Source of the DNA: Gnetum montanum
Lineage: Eukaryota; Streptophyta; Gnetopsida; Gnetales; Gnetaceae
Direction: 5' to 3'
Assembly: GCA_015680685.1 (NCBI GenBank)
Contig: MNCI01010150.1
Coordinates: forward strand, 751,318-815,317
Length of the DNA: 64,000 nt
The position numbers were made by a program, and so were the translations under genes. This document shows, one piece after another, positions 34,060 through 46,320 of this stretch (the stretch's first letter is position 1; every line of letters starts with the position of its first letter). The notes beneath the pieces were generated by a model. The model worked only from the letters and a program-made list of their open reading frames with translations, was not told the DNA's origin and searched no databases.

Positions 34060-37000
34060 TTAGACGTAAAATGGCTTGAGGTACATGTGATTTTTTGGAT
34101 GAGATAGCTCGTTATCATCCATATCAGCTAGTTTAAATGCTCCATTGTCGTACGCTTTGGTGGCCAAGTAAGGTCCTTCCTAGTTGGCTAAGAATTTGTC
34201 CATGTGTTCATAGACCACCTTAAGGACAAGGTCACCTTCCTTAATCGGGCGCTTGTGAATGTCATGCTAATGTCATCGTCGTTGTTGCTTCTAGTACCAC
34301 TCGATTTGATCCAGTGTGTGTGTTCATTCCTCCTCCACCGAGTCAAGGTCAACAATGCACTAGTAATTATTTTGACTTTCATCAAGGAGTCTGGAGAGTG
34401 TGATCCACAACAAAGGTACCTGCAACTCCAAAGGTAAAATAGCTTCTGAACCATAAACAAGACTATATGGTGTTTTACCTATGGATGTTCTATGTGTCAT
34501 TCAATATGTCTATAGCACGTAAACTAGCTGTTTGTGCCATCTTTGCTTGCTCTGATTAAGCATTTTCTTGAGCACCATGATGATCATTTTATTCATGGAT
34601 TCTGCTTGACCGTTTCTCTAAGGATAATATGGTGACAAAAATGAATGTTTGATTCCTAGGCTCTCACAAAAGGTTTTGGTTTAAATACTATTGAATTGTG
34701 ACCCATTATCAGTGATTATGGTCATTGGAATGCCAAAACAAGTCACAATGTTTTCAAGGATGAAGTTGCATACTTGTTTTGATGTGGTCTTCCTAAGAGA
34801 AATAGCTTCTACCCATTTTGTGAAATATTCCATTGTGGTTATAATGAAGCTATGTCCTGCGGAAGATGGAAGATTTATTGATCCTATGATGTCTAACCCC
34901 CATTTTTGGAAAGGCCATGTGATTTAAGCTGTATGCAACTCGTTAGGTGGCATATGTATAAGATTACCATGTTTTTGACAGATGCTACACATTTTGACTT
35001 TGGAGAAATAGTCATGCTCCATGTGTGGCCAATAGTAGCCTAAACATCTGATTTTGGTTGCCATTACCTGGGGTGCTATGTGCCCTCCGCAAAGTCCTTC
35101 ATGAACTTGCTCCATGATGGTTTGGCCATCGATGCTACTAACGCACACTAACAAAATTCCTTCATAGGATCTACGACATAGCGTGTCCCCTACTAGTGCA
35201 TACTGTCGAGAGCGTTTCTGTACTACATCTTTCTGAGCATTCGTTAGATGTTGATGTGGTTCACTATGTAGAATGTACTCCTTTATGTTAGCGTACCATT
35301 CCATTGCGTGTGTCGTGCTAACGAATGCTATGGGTAATTCATCGGGAGTGTCAGTTATGGGCTTGGCACAACTCGTTATGGAATTAGGCAACACATGAAA
35401 CATGTCATGTGAAATGTTTAGGGTTAGTGTCGCAAGTGCATCTGCAATGCTATTGTCATTTTTGGAACCATGTTGCACATCTATGTTTGTGAATTTTTTC
35501 AGCAGGTGTTTTGTCAAGTCACAGTATGGTTGTAAATGTAAAGTTTTACATGCATATACATCTGTGACCTTATTGATCACTAACTATGAGTCACCTCTAA
35601 CTACGAGCCATGTGGTTTTTGAAGNAACTAACTATGAGTCACCTCTAACTACGAGCCATGTGGTTTTTGAAGCTAATGCTACCATGAGACCTCTAAGAAG
35701 ACCTTCATATTCTACCACGTTGTTAGTATAAGGAAAGTTTAAACGATAAGAAAAGGATTAGATCTCCCTAGAGGGATATGTGATGATAGCTGTAGCACTT
35801 CCTCCTTGGGAGGTCGATGCTCCATCAAAGTTTAAGATTGCGTCGTAGTTATCAGGTACTATGTTTATTGTATTTACGTTCTCATCGGGAAACTCTGGGT
35901 TAATCGTTGCTTGGTCTTGCGTCAGTGATGAGGTCATTTGATTGACTATAGCTTGACCTTTAACTGATGATTGAGCTATGTAGTGTAGGTCAAACTCAGC
36001 AATCATCGCTTTCCATCTAGCTATCTTGCTTGATTCGTATATGTTGTTCGTGATAGCTCTGAGCACATTGTCTTTATAGATGATATTAACTTGGTTACGG
36101 AAGAGATAATGTCACCACTTCTTTAAAGAAAAGATAAGGGCAAGGCATGACCTCTCCACATCATTGTAACATTGTTCGTAGGCTACTAATGCATGGCTCA
36201 AGTAGTAGACAGGGATTTCAGTTCCATCCTCGCGTTTCTGACAAAGCATAGACACGATAGATGAATCGAATGTTGCAAGGTAGATATAAAATGATTTGTT
36301 GTTCTGTGGTGGATGAACTATAGGTAGTTGAGCTAGTGTTGTTTTGATGTTCTCAAAGGCTTCTTGCCACTGTGGAGTCCATTCAAAATGGGCATTCTTG
36401 TGCAATAAGTGCTGCATAGGCCTCAACTTGTCCGTCAATTTTTCAATGAAACGTCTGATAAACTGTAATCTACCTTGTAGGCTGTGAAGTTTAGTAAGGT
36501 TGCTAGGTGGTTTTAGATTTGTTATTGCCTTAACCTTATCCAGATCTACTCGTATCCCTATCTCAAATAAGATGAATCCAAGCATTTTTCCTATTTTGAC
36601 CCCAAAGACACATTTCTTCCGGTTAAGTCGAAGCTCGTATTTTAGACAACATTTTAGTACCAAGTCTAGATCTTGTACATGTTGCTCAGTTATTTTTGAT
36701 TTGACTGCAATGTCATCTACATAGTCATTGAGTGAGTTGAACATGTAATCACTAAAGATAAATTTCATCTCTCATTGGTACGTGGCCTCGACGTTCTTGA
36801 GACCAAATGGCATCATCGTTTAACAAAATGTACCCCATGGTGTCATAAAGGTTGTCCTGAGTTGATGTTCGAGGTTAATCCTAATCTGGTTGTATCTTGA
36901 AAAGCCATCCATAAAGGATAACAATGCATGCCCAGTAGTTGATCGATGCTAGGTAGTGGGAAGTTATCTTTTATGGTTGCAATGTTGAGGTCATGGAAGT

Positions 37001-37571
37001 CAATACATAGACGAATGCTCCCATTCTTCTTTGGGACTATAACCATGTTAGATACCCAATCAGTGTAGTCCATAGCTCAAATGAAACTAGTTTGATAAAG
37101 CTTTGTGATCTCATTGGGAACTACCAACGCTACTTCAGGCTTGACCTTGTGTGCTTTTTGTTTCACTGGCCTTAGTTTTGGATCAAGTATAATGTTATGC
37201 TAGACGATTTTAGGATCGAGCCCAGGCATGTCAGTGTAAGACCAAGTGAATGCTTTCATGTTATCCTTTAGCACTTGAGTTATATCACTGGCAAGTTGTG
37301 GATTTAACAGAGTACTTAGTTCTAAAATTTTAACTTCGCCATCTAACGTAGTTATGGGGACTTTGGCTAGGGGATCTTCGGTGATGTTATCGGCTTATAG
37401 GTCCAGAGATTTTGTCATTCTTTTAAAGCAATCTAATGTTTCTTGGGTTGATGCCACTAAATTACCATATGTTGGGGAGTCTAAATCAATGGATTCTAGA
37501 TTGATTTCTCGTTTAATTGCTCCATGTGATCCATTGACAAACAATGGTATGAAGAGTTACTTGTTATCCAT
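34060..37571 (-). pseudogene. Element B pol (RT, two RNase H domains, integrase), decayed
   Basis: Starts at ATG 37571 (MDNK) after the putative acceptor and ends at TAA 34062-34060. RT: SNMVIVPKKNGSIRLCIDF near 37040, and the catalytic YVDD is intact at 36723-36712. A degenerate RNase H follows (FYIYLATFDSS near 36290), then the second RNase H (ILNFDGASTSQGGS near 35835) typical of Tat elements. Integrase: HEGLCGGHI near 35100, CSICQKH near 34980, GLDIIG near 34900, and TDNGSQF near 34705 with its catalytic Asp. Stops and frame changes occur (near 36780, 36110, 35755 and 34925), fewer than in A. The duplicated stretch at 35579-35672 lies in the second RNase H and is an assembly defect rather than element biology. 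Confidence 0.9.
35579..35672. other. Single-N assembly join with exact 46-bp duplication
   Basis: Bases 35579-35624 and 35627-35672 are identical, separated by N at 35625 and one extra base. Element A has only one copy of this stretch (near 3130-3165). An unmerged overlap at a gap is the simplest reading. Confidence 0.9.
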
Positions 37572-37575
37572 GTAT

Positions 37576-37600
37576 TTTCTCCTGTCAATGAAACATGGAG
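37576..37600 (-). promoter_or_regulatory. Putative 3' splice acceptor before pol (element B)
   Basis: Minus strand CATTGACAG|GAG, AG at 37583-37582, ten bases before the pol ATG. Same position as TTGGCAG|GAG in A. Confidence 0.45.
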
Positions 37601-37701
37601 CTATGTCAGCAAGGGTGAGTTTTTTTTCTTAAGAAATTGATTTTACATTTAAATGTAACCAATGGTACATCAAGGGTAGTTTACCATCATGCCTGGACGT
37701 A

Positions 37702-37850
37702 TGGCAGTTTAAGGCCGTACCGGGCCATGTGTGGCAGTTTAAGGCTGTATCGGGCCATGTGTGGCAGTTTAAGACCATACCAGGCCATGTGTTAGTTTAA
37801 GGCCTTTTTGGGCCACAGGCTAGTTTAAGGCCATTTTGGGCTGCATGTAA
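37702..37850 (-). repeat. 30-bp tandem repeat between protease and pol (element B)
   Basis: Plus-strand units begin at 37702, 37732, 37762 and 37792 (30 bp each), then one at about 37821. Core TGGCAGTTTAAGGCCGTACC. On the minus strand the core contains CTTAAACTGCC, similar to the GTAAACTG core of the 37-bp array after pol. Diverged copies are at 1020-1090 in A. Confidence 0.85.
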
Positions 37851-40800
37851 ATGTGTAAGCTAGTACAATGAAAATGAAGGTGACGTATGCACAACGAATA
37901 AAGGTGAAGAGTGGGCGGGGATCAGATGTGTTTTTGGCCATAGGGGAGCCTTGATCGTGTGGTTGTTTCTTAGCCAGACATGGTCTAGGAGGTGTGCTAG
38001 GTTTTGGTTTCTCTAGGAGGCTTTTGATTTTTACCACTCGTGTAGGCATTTTAGCTCTAGGTGTTGTGTTTGTTGCCGTGGGTGTTCCATCAAGAGATTC
38101 TTCTTTCAAGACTTGTCACATGTGTATGTTTTGGATGGCTTGAAAGGGAGTGTCATCGCCATGTATGATGACTTTTCCACCTTCATATGGAAGGTGGATT
38201 TCTTAATGTATCAGTGAGGAAATGGCCCATTGTTGGGCTAGCCAAGGTCTACCAAGAATCATGTTGAAACTAAGCATCTCTTCTATGATAGTGAACTCTG
38301 CGTTGGTGGGGAATTATTCTCCTACCATAAAGGCTAAGTTAATTGTATCCTTAACTGTGACACATGATCCATTGAAGGATTTTAAACATGTGGTTTTCAT
38401 TGGCATGATCTCGTCTACCATGCCTAGTTTGTCGATGATGGAGTATAAAGCTATGTTTGTTGCTGCACTATCATCTACGTGCACTTTGCAAATGGTACAT
38501 TGCCCAATACATACGCTAATTGACAATGGAGCTGTTGTGACCTCCCCTCATTCGAGGTTGACTTTAACTGCATCATCACGAAAGGCTAAGGTGTTTGAAC
38601 CCAATCCTTGTGGTTTGTGTTGCAAAATCATTACATGGATGGATTTCTCATTTGTGGGGATGTCCTCCATAACAGGAATGGATGCTAATGTTTGAGCCAA
38701 GGCTTCACAGTGAGCGGCTGAAGTCATGACCAGGTCGTACAAGCTCATCGTTGTATTCTTCTGTCTGAGTGCTTGTTTTACCTAGGCTAGTGCAGCTATG
38801 AAGTTTGCATTGTTGATCATTGTGTTGGCTTTGTTTTCCTTTGTGTGGGTTGAGGGGTGGGCCTCTTGTGTAGAGGGCTTGAGCCTAGTTTGTTTGAGAT
38901 TAGGGGCAGGGGCCCCAACGTTCAAGTGTTGCTTGCTTGGTGTGACTTTTGTTTCGGCTATGGATGTTGTTCGTTGTTCATTGTTCGTTGTTCGTTTGTC
39001 CTCTTCTGCTACCATTTGGTAGGCTTACCTGTGTTGTTGGCAAGGTTGACTCTTGAGGGAGAAGAGGTTAAGACATTGCCTATGGTTGGGCTTTGGGTAG
39101 GTGAGGGGCCATCGCGTGGTGGGATCTTTATGAAAAATGGTAGTTTGGGAGGAGTCGTTGGTGTTTGACTAGCTTTTTGTGGCACCTTGATGATGAAGGT
39201 TTCTTTGGGGTTGTGGTCAGTGCATCATGCCAGTTTAACATCTTAGCGGATGATTGCGGTGGTACTTTGACCACAAAAGGTTTTGTAGGTGTTCGAGGTG
39301 GTACCTAGACGACAATGGGAGGCCTCTTGCTCATGGAGGTGGAGGGGATCATTACCTTGCTGAGAGGCATATGGATCACAAAAGGTTGCCACACAGGTTT
39401 GGGCTTGCTTCCTATGCTAATGGAGTTTATGACATAGGAGGCATCATCTATGCTAGGTTGACTCAGGGTGTTGATGTTGAGTTGACCCCATTATATCATT
39501 GTCTGAAGATCATCCTGTAAGGAACAAAAGTTGTCAGTATTGTGACTGAACATCTGGTGGTAGTGACAGAGTTGATCTAATTTGAAGTTTCGTGGGACTG
39601 GGGGCTCGTTTGGCACTGCTTAAGTGGGGTTCCTTAGTAGCTTGTAGTACTTGTTGTATCTTTGACAGGCATTCTCTGCTACTTGTTTGTATTGGATTTG
39701 CCCAGTTTTGAGGAGTTGCTCTAGTAGTTCAAAGGGTCGCATGGGTAGCGGTGTATACTTAGAGCGATCCTTGCACTAAAATTTGGGCCTTGGGGTGGCC
39801 CCTATCATTGTAGGTGGGTTGGTACTGGAATTTGTTATTTTTGTGCTTACGGCTATAGTTTCCATTGTTGTCTATTGTTTGGCAACGTGTTGGTTCTTGT
39901 AAGCCACATAGGTAGGATCATTGTTGGTTTCTGCAACTTGTTTAATATTGTTGATCTACGTGAAGGCTTGGCTCAACGTTTGAGCGCTTAGGTAGTACAA
40001 TTTTAACTTAACGAAGTCATTCACGGATCCCTTCAGAATTGTAAGCAAATACGTTTTAGGGATGGGCTCATGAAGTTTGTTAAGGGTTGTGCTCCATCAT
40101 TCAATGAACTTCTGCATAGGCTCTAGTGGTGCTTGTTTTACCTGTATCAGAGTGTCTAGTGTGGCCTCAGGCTTGAGGTTGTACATAAACTAGGTGACAA
40201 ATTGATGTAACAGATCTTCCAAAGAGGATATGGAGTTACGTGGTAGGGCTCGGTACCAGTCTAAGGCTACGCCCATTAGGGACATGGTGAACACACGTAG
40301 GATTGTGTGGGGACAAACTTGAAGCAATAGGGTCTCTGATAGGAATGTGTTCAGGTCTCCCTTCCTGTTGTACTTGGTTAACTATGAGAGTGTGATTCCC
40401 TTGGGTAAAGCAAATGGTGGCACTACAGAGCTAATTGGATCATCTTGGTAGAGTCCAGTACTTTAACTTGTTCAGTGTTTACTGTTTTGATGTGCTTTAC
40501 CTTTTCAGCTAACGCTTACATCATTTTTTGGCTTCTGCCCACTCTTTGGCGGTAGGCAGATTAGTTGGCTGGGGAGATTGTTGGGTTGTCATTTGTTGCT
40601 GTGGAGCAAAGTTCAGAGTTGTGGTTGCAGGGTGTGGCACATTGAAGTGAGTGGGTTGTTGAACAAGGGGTATGGTTCCTTGCCTATCCATAAACTATGA
40701 AGTGACACCCTAGATGTGCGGAGCTGAAGTGATGAAAGGGGCCCCATGTGTTTGTATGTGCAGTATGTACTAGGTGGAGATGGACGTGGGTAACCTTTGT

Positions 40801-41003
40801 CGAGATACCGGTGCTTGTGTGCTTGTTAACACTTGGTGAGGGGTCGTCTATCCCACACGAGGGTGGAATGATGGGTTCACATAGGCATGGGGAGTGAGGG
40901 TGTAATATGAATCCTCATGTTCAGATTGTGCTATGAAGTCATCTTCCTCATCTTGGTTTTGGGGCTCCTCAGTGGGTTGCAATGATTTTTGGCTCCTTGC
41001 CAT
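37825..41003 (-). pseudogene. Element B gag and protease, decayed
   Basis: Gag packages the RNA; protease cuts the polyprotein. Start chosen at ATG 41003-41001 (MARSQKSLQPTEEPQNQDEE), an acidic N-terminus. A Gln/Pro/Thr-rich stretch follows. The retrotransposon gag domain lies at about 40330-39960, with FTMSLMGVALDWYRALP, SLEDLLHQFV, MQKFIE and ILKGSVNDF. The protease near 38540-38200 has VHVDDSAATNIALYSIIDKL, where the active site DSG/DTG is DDSA, and ends FNMILGRPWLAQQ, a feature of Tat proteases. The C-terminal tail is Lys/Pro/Thr-rich and closes at 37825, overlapping the 30-bp repeats. Several in-frame stops. No zinc knuckle was recognised. About 1060 codons if repaired. Confidence 0.82.
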
Positions 41004-41900
41004 AAGGAGTTGGGAGGTGAGTCAGTTCTAGGGTTTAGAAAGGGGGATGATGTCATATACAGAGGGGATGAATTCATGACCTCCCATGTATATTCACTCG
41101 AAGTTTTGTTTTACCTCCTGTTCTATGATGTCAAGGGGAAGGTTGGCCTAAATCTTCACACATATAAATTTGTATTGTTCCTATGTGAGGATTATGAAGG
41201 TGCGTGTGTTAGAGTTCTAAGATGACTCCATGGTGATGTATGATGGGGCAGCGTACGGGCTAGCTAACAAGTGCCGAGTGTGTTTCAGGCTAAGTGTGCA
41301 GTGTGAGAAAATATGGCTATGTGTTGAAGAGAGAAAATATGGCTAAGTATCAGAGAGAGAAAATATGGCTACATGACCAACGGTAGCATGACCAACGTCA
41401 TCTTGACCAACGTCAACTTGACCAACGTCAACTTGACACTACAAGAATCGACCAACGTCAACGTGACCAATGTCAGTGTGACCTACGTCAATGTGACCAA
41501 CATCATTGTGACCTACATTAGCATGACCAATGTCAGTGTGACCAACGTTAGCGTTACCAACGTCAGTGTGACCAACATCAGCGTGACCAACGTTAGTGTG
41601 ACCAATGTCAACATGACCAACGTCAGCATGTGTAAACCAGGTATAGCATCTGAAGCTCAGGCACAACATCTAGACGTTGGATGGGGCATCTGGGTAAGAA
41701 AACTAAGTGTTGGACACTGTGATTTAAGTAGGAACGTGCCTGGAAAACTCTGAAATAGCACTTGGACTAGAACATAGGATTTATCAGTAGAAAACAACAC
41801 CTAAACATTGGGAGCAAGGCAGAGTGGGAACACTGACACTAACAGTAATGTGTAAACACTAGATCTGGGATGCTAAGAGGTGAATCTAATAGAGAAAAGA
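41004..41900 (-). other. Leader of element B
   Basis: Between PBS and gag. Holds the 15-bp array at 41372-41640. Plus-strand open frames here (41373-41753) arise from the array. No gene. Confidence 0.7.
41372..41640. repeat. 15-bp tandem repeat in the leader of B
   Basis: About 17 units of TGACCAACGTCAGCG or near it, with an interruption near 41440-41450. Because 15 is a multiple of three and the unit lacks stops, both strands stay open: VTNVS on plus and VGHTD on minus. The words GTGACCAA and AGCGT also occur in the LTR of the same element. Confidence 0.88.
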
Positions 41901-41917
41901 CCCTCCTTCTAGCGCCA
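41901..41917 (-). promoter_or_regulatory. Primer binding site of element B
   Basis: Minus strand TGGCGCTAGAAGGAGGG, six bases inside the LTR end. Element F has TGGTGCTAGAAGGAGGG at the same place. I do not assign the tRNA. Confidence 0.8.
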
Positions 41918-41923
41918 TTTCAC

Positions 41924-43889
41924 TGTATCATTTGAAATCGTTGGTGAGAGGCTGGAATGAACGGACATCGAGAGATCTACAGATAAAATAGTAAGACCCT
42001 ACCTTTGCCTGAGGGCAAGCTAGAAGTCAATGGAGGTAGAGTTCCTTGAATGGTCTGCACATGGATCAAACGAGGACTTCCCCAAACGTAAGCAATTGCG
42101 ATACGTTGGGTTATACGTAAAAAAATGCAAAATTGAACGTAAACAAATGAAAACAAATGTAAACTATTTAAATGATAAATAACAAAAATAGGAAAAATGT
42201 GAATAGGAAAAATAATGTAAACTACAAGAATCTAAGTAATAATACAAACTGTTTGTATTGATAAACAATTAGAATGTGCACCGGTCAGAACGTAATTGTA
42301 GAGTGGTCGCACGACAGACGTTTAGCCTCGATGGATGAGAACAAATGCTGGGAAGATGCAAGTTTTGGATTGTAGGTGTATAATAAAGCCCCATGTATGA
42401 GATTGATGCCCATATTTCTTATGTGTATGAGATTCAGATTTTTCAAACCCAGATCTAGTGGAAAAATAGGAGATTTATAGGATTTTAGGTGCGAGATTCA
42501 GATCTGGGAGAAGATCAGTGGCTATGGGGTGAGAAAAATTCAGATCAGGTGACAAGTGTGTGTGTTGACTAGATGCACGAAATGTTACAATGTACAACAT
42601 GCAGCATGACCAAGATCTCTTATGCTGACGTGCGTAATCCATAGCGTAAGAGCTTGATACACTAAAAAATGCAAAATGTACAAAGAATGTTAAAGTACAA
42701 GAGTGGATCTATATGTCTGGCCTCCAGATCTGTAGATCTGTGCTATTTTTGCTTCACCAAGGTCTACAACATGCATGGATCTAGCTCTAATGTGTGTGCA
42801 GCCTGTTCTGGCGTCAACGTCTTGCGTCCAGCGTCCAACGTCCAACGTATGAAAGTGTTTATGCTAGTGGAAGCATGTCAGTGTGACTAACAACATATGA
42901 CCTGAAAATAGTGCATTTTTAACCCATTTTTGACTTGTGAGACCCATTTTTAGAGTGGATCTACATGCCATAGGTCATGAGGATCCTGTGTGCCAAATTT
43001 TGGCTAATTTGGATGTTTTTTTGGCCCTGTTTTAGTTGATGACGCTGGGCATTACGCTATGTAGCATCTAAAAAAGTAACCCTAGTGTCACCAAGTGTTT
43101 CTGCCCTTTTTTGAGCTCATTTTTATACATTGATGCCTATTTGATGTTGCCTAACTACTACTTGCTCTCCAGGGTGGCTTGGGTATTGATTTTGACTCTG
43201 TTTTATTTTTTTTTTCAAGCCTGTTTAGTTTGGTCACGCTGTGCTTACACTGTGTAGTGTGACCAAATTGTGGCCCTAGAGTGACCAAGCTTAAATGGCA
43301 TGTTTGAAGCCCAAATATTGATTTTCTAAAGCCTGTGAACATGTACAATTGTTTCCTAGCTCCTGGGAGTCAAATTCATGATGTTGAAATTCTACCTGGA
43401 GGTGCTTGAATTGAGCCGTTCTTGTTTGGTCACGTTGTGCAGCATCTGAAAAAGTAACCCTAGCATCACCAAGTTAAAATGGCATATTTGAGGCTCAAAT
43501 GTTGATTTTCTAGAGGCTAAGAGCTATTGGGGACCTTGGTAAAGGTCATGGGGGGTCCTTGTGCTCAATTTTGGTCTATTTTGACTCATTTTCGGGGCTC
43601 CAAAAGTTGGTGACGCTGATCCTTACGCTATGCAGCGTAAGAAAATGTAACCAAAGTGTACTTAGCCAAAACCAAGCATTTTGAGCCTAAAACTTTTGAT
43701 TTTGAATGCTGGAAGTTGATGTAACCGCCTATGGACCTCAAGAGAACCTTGCCTATTGAATCATGAACCATCAGGGGTTATTTCGGAGGCCTACAAGTTT
43801 GGTCATGCTATACTCATGCTTGGGTAGCCGCATGACTTAGCTTGATTCTTGTCTGAAAGTGCTAGGCCAAAATTTTTGTGCTATTTTCA
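41924..43889 (-). repeat. 5' LTR of element B
   Basis: 1966 bp, TGTATCATTTGAAATCG to TGTGCTATTTTCA on the plus strand. Direct repeat of 30623-32585. Transitions dominate the differences I saw. Minus-strand TATAAATC near 42472-42479. Confidence 0.9.
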
Positions 43890-43894
43890 CATCC
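43890..43894. repeat. Target site duplication, right side of B
   Basis: CATCC; partner AATCC at 30618-30622. Confidence 0.7.
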
Positions 43895-46080
43895 CAACTA
43901 AGGGACAGGTGGCCCAAATCTATAAGGGTCCAATAAGAACAACCCTAGGATCAGGTAGTACAAACCCATGCATTGGGACCTCTTTTGGAGAAGCCCAAAG
44001 TGGAATCTATCTATCAAATTTTCCAAGTTGAAATAGAGCAATCCCACTAGGATGAGGCACCAGGACCAATGCCAAACCTTAAGGTCACTTTGACTAAATC
44101 TTGTCATAGACAAATTTAGTCTAAGAAAATTCAATGTTCAATTCTCCAAGAGTTGAACTTTGGAACCTTCTTGGACTTTGCCCCAGAAGGTGTCAAAACC
44201 CAATTATAGAATTCTCTCATGTAGCCCATCATCACTTCCAATGAGAAGTGGTACATTGAAGAGACATATCTCTTATGGAATAACAAGTAGCATAATTCCA
44301 TGGTAAAAATCAAGGACATCAGTGTGTTCTACTTGGTGGAGGCCATCCCTTAAGTCCTTGGCTTGCCTAAAACTAGAACCAATCTAGCAGAGATCTCTAT
44401 ACAAGTAGACCTAGAGGTTAAAAAAGAGTGGTGCTATGGAATGAACCACAAAGATTTTGGTGCACTCACAATGGAAAAACATTTTTATTTTAAGATAGCA
44501 ACCTACCACTTCAATCCAATGGTGAGGCCCAACAAGGTGACAACCTTCTCTCATGCATGCATGGCTTTGAGTAGGAAATTCTTTGTTAACCTCTCAAAGC
44601 TAATCTATCTTGAGATAGAGAAGAAATTCAAAGTATACAAGCATGGGAGGAAGGCACTTCCCTTTCCATGTTTGATCAAAAAATTATGCAAAAGGGGAGG
44701 GATAGCCTACTAGTCCAATGATGAGTATACAAGCATGAGACATTCTTCTACTGTCTCTTGGGTAGAGATAATGAAAGATAAGGTCCTTGCCATAACCAAG
44801 CAAGAGGAGTAGCTACCACCATCACCCACTCAAGAAACAACATTGGAGCTACATGCTACCATGGAGCACAAGCAAAAACTCCAAGAGAAACTCTTGCAAT
44901 AGCAATAAGCAGGTCTGATTAATGACTTGTTTGTCTACCAAATAGCCTTGAGCCATCTAAACAAGGTCACTTATACAATAAACTAGTTGAAGGACATGGC
45001 ATCAACTTTCTCTACCTAATGAATGTAAGCATCCATGTGTTGAAATCCTAATGCCTGAGAGGTAATGATGTTCATTCCAAAATAGTAGAAGTTCCCAGAA
45101 ATCTTTAGAAATGCTACTACCTTTTCTATGTGCTTGAAGGAGGGAGGTGGGATGACTATCTTCATGATGCAGCACCAAGGGTAGGAAATAGTGGCCAAGG
45201 TGGTGGTAGATAAAGTGGGCAAAGCCTTGAATGTTCCTATATCATCTATGATGAATAGTGCTATTCTCAAAGATGTATAAACATATGTAGGAATGATTAG
45301 TAGGAGATTCATCATGGCCCAACACAAGAAGTTGCTAGAATGATTGGTGGGAACCTGATAACTGATTTTAGAGGTCTTTGACCTTCCAAATGACATCACT
45401 ACTACCTAGTCAACACTATTAGAGACAAGGGACAAGTGCATCATTATAGAGGCTCAACTTGAAACAACTAGAGCTGAAAATTAGCATAGGCTATGAAGGT
45501 TGCAAAACTTAGATCTTGGCTTGCTAATTCCATGGTACTCATTCAAGTAGTGACTAGGGATGAAGCTTTTTAGTAGCTTCAGTCCAAACTTCAAGAGGCT
45601 AAGTACACAAAGGAGTATGCAATCTTTAACTAGTCCTTAGCTAATGCCACCATCTACAACATTTAGAAGGACTTGTTGGAGGTTTGCTAGGAGAATGCAA
45701 ATCTAATAAAAAAGAATCATCACCTGCATACTGTTAAGCTCAAAAAGGAGAAAATGATTGAATATATGAGACAACAACAAGAAAATATTTCCAAGGTGAT
45801 AATGAACCTGAGGAGGGTGGTAGTAGAGAACCGTAATATCTTAATGGACAAGGTTTATGCCCTTTGCTAGAGGTTATAATTGAAATTGCTACTTGGAAGA
45901 ATGAGATCCTTAAATTTGAAAAGGTTAAGAATCATTACAGGGATTAGGTTAACTTGTAGAAGGAGATCAATGAAAAAGAAATCAAACTAATGAAGGAAAA
46001 TGTGAATGAGACCCTTCAATAGCTCCAACAAGTAGGCGATGTGTGGCATCCTTAGGAACCTCCATCACTTGGGACCTTCT
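43895..46080 (+). pseudogene. Element C env-position ORF: plant transposon-like domain plus coiled coil
   Basis: Lies between pol and the 3' LTR, the position of env-like ORFs in Athila elements. A readable frame from about 44140 gives ELNFGTFLDFAPEGVKTQL, NSLM, EKWYIEETYLLW, VKIKDISVFYLVEAIP-VLGLP, then an open 116-codon block (44363-44713) with MVRPNKVTTFSHACMALSRK and ALPFPCLIKKLCKRGG. This order resembles the domain often annotated 'putative plant transposon protein', by my recognition only. The second half, to about 46080, is rich in Lys, Glu, Gln and Leu with heptad-like spacing (LKKEKMIEYMRQQQENISK near 45745), suggesting a coiled coil. No signal peptide or membrane segment was seen, so an envelope function is not supported. 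About ten stops. Confidence 0.6.
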
Positions 46081-46308
46081 AATCTCTCTGCTAATCTTCA
46101 AGCTACTATAGGAGTTGTGCTATCATTTTTTATCATGATGTTCAATTTTGTTGTCATGAATACCAAATTTTGTAAATATTGTAAATTTGTACACTTGGGC
46201 ACTTAGTGTTTGTTTATGTCAATAATTAGTCAATAATTCCATACCTTTCCAAAATTTTGTAAATAATTTGTTCCTCCTTTTGTTCACTCAAGGATGAGTT
46301 TTCATTCA

Positions 46309-46320
46309 GTTGTGGGGGTA
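46309..46320 (+). promoter_or_regulatory. Terminal polypurine tract of element C
   Basis: GTTGTGGGGGTA directly before the 3' LTR. The preceding CTCAAGGATGAGTTTTCATTCA matches CTCGAGGACAAGTG in E. Confidence 0.8.

Larger units (their letters stand above)
30623..43889 (-). mobile_element. Element B: full-length Tat-lineage element nested in C
   Basis: 13.3 kb on the minus strand: 5' LTR 43889-41924, PBS, repeat leader, gag-protease, repeat spacer, pol, putative intron, small ORF, PPT, 3' LTR 32585-30623. The LTRs are roughly 85-90% identical by eye in stretches I compared. This is the fullest copy of the family in the window and the reference for reading A and F. Confidence 0.9.

Noticed and set aside
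41373-41753. 126-codon plus-strand ORF (and 76-codon minus ORF) as genes
   Set aside because: Both are products of the 15-bp repeat, which leaves frames open on both strands.
45016-45399. 127-codon minus-strand ORF
   Set aside because: Antisense to the env-position pseudogene of C; no motif.
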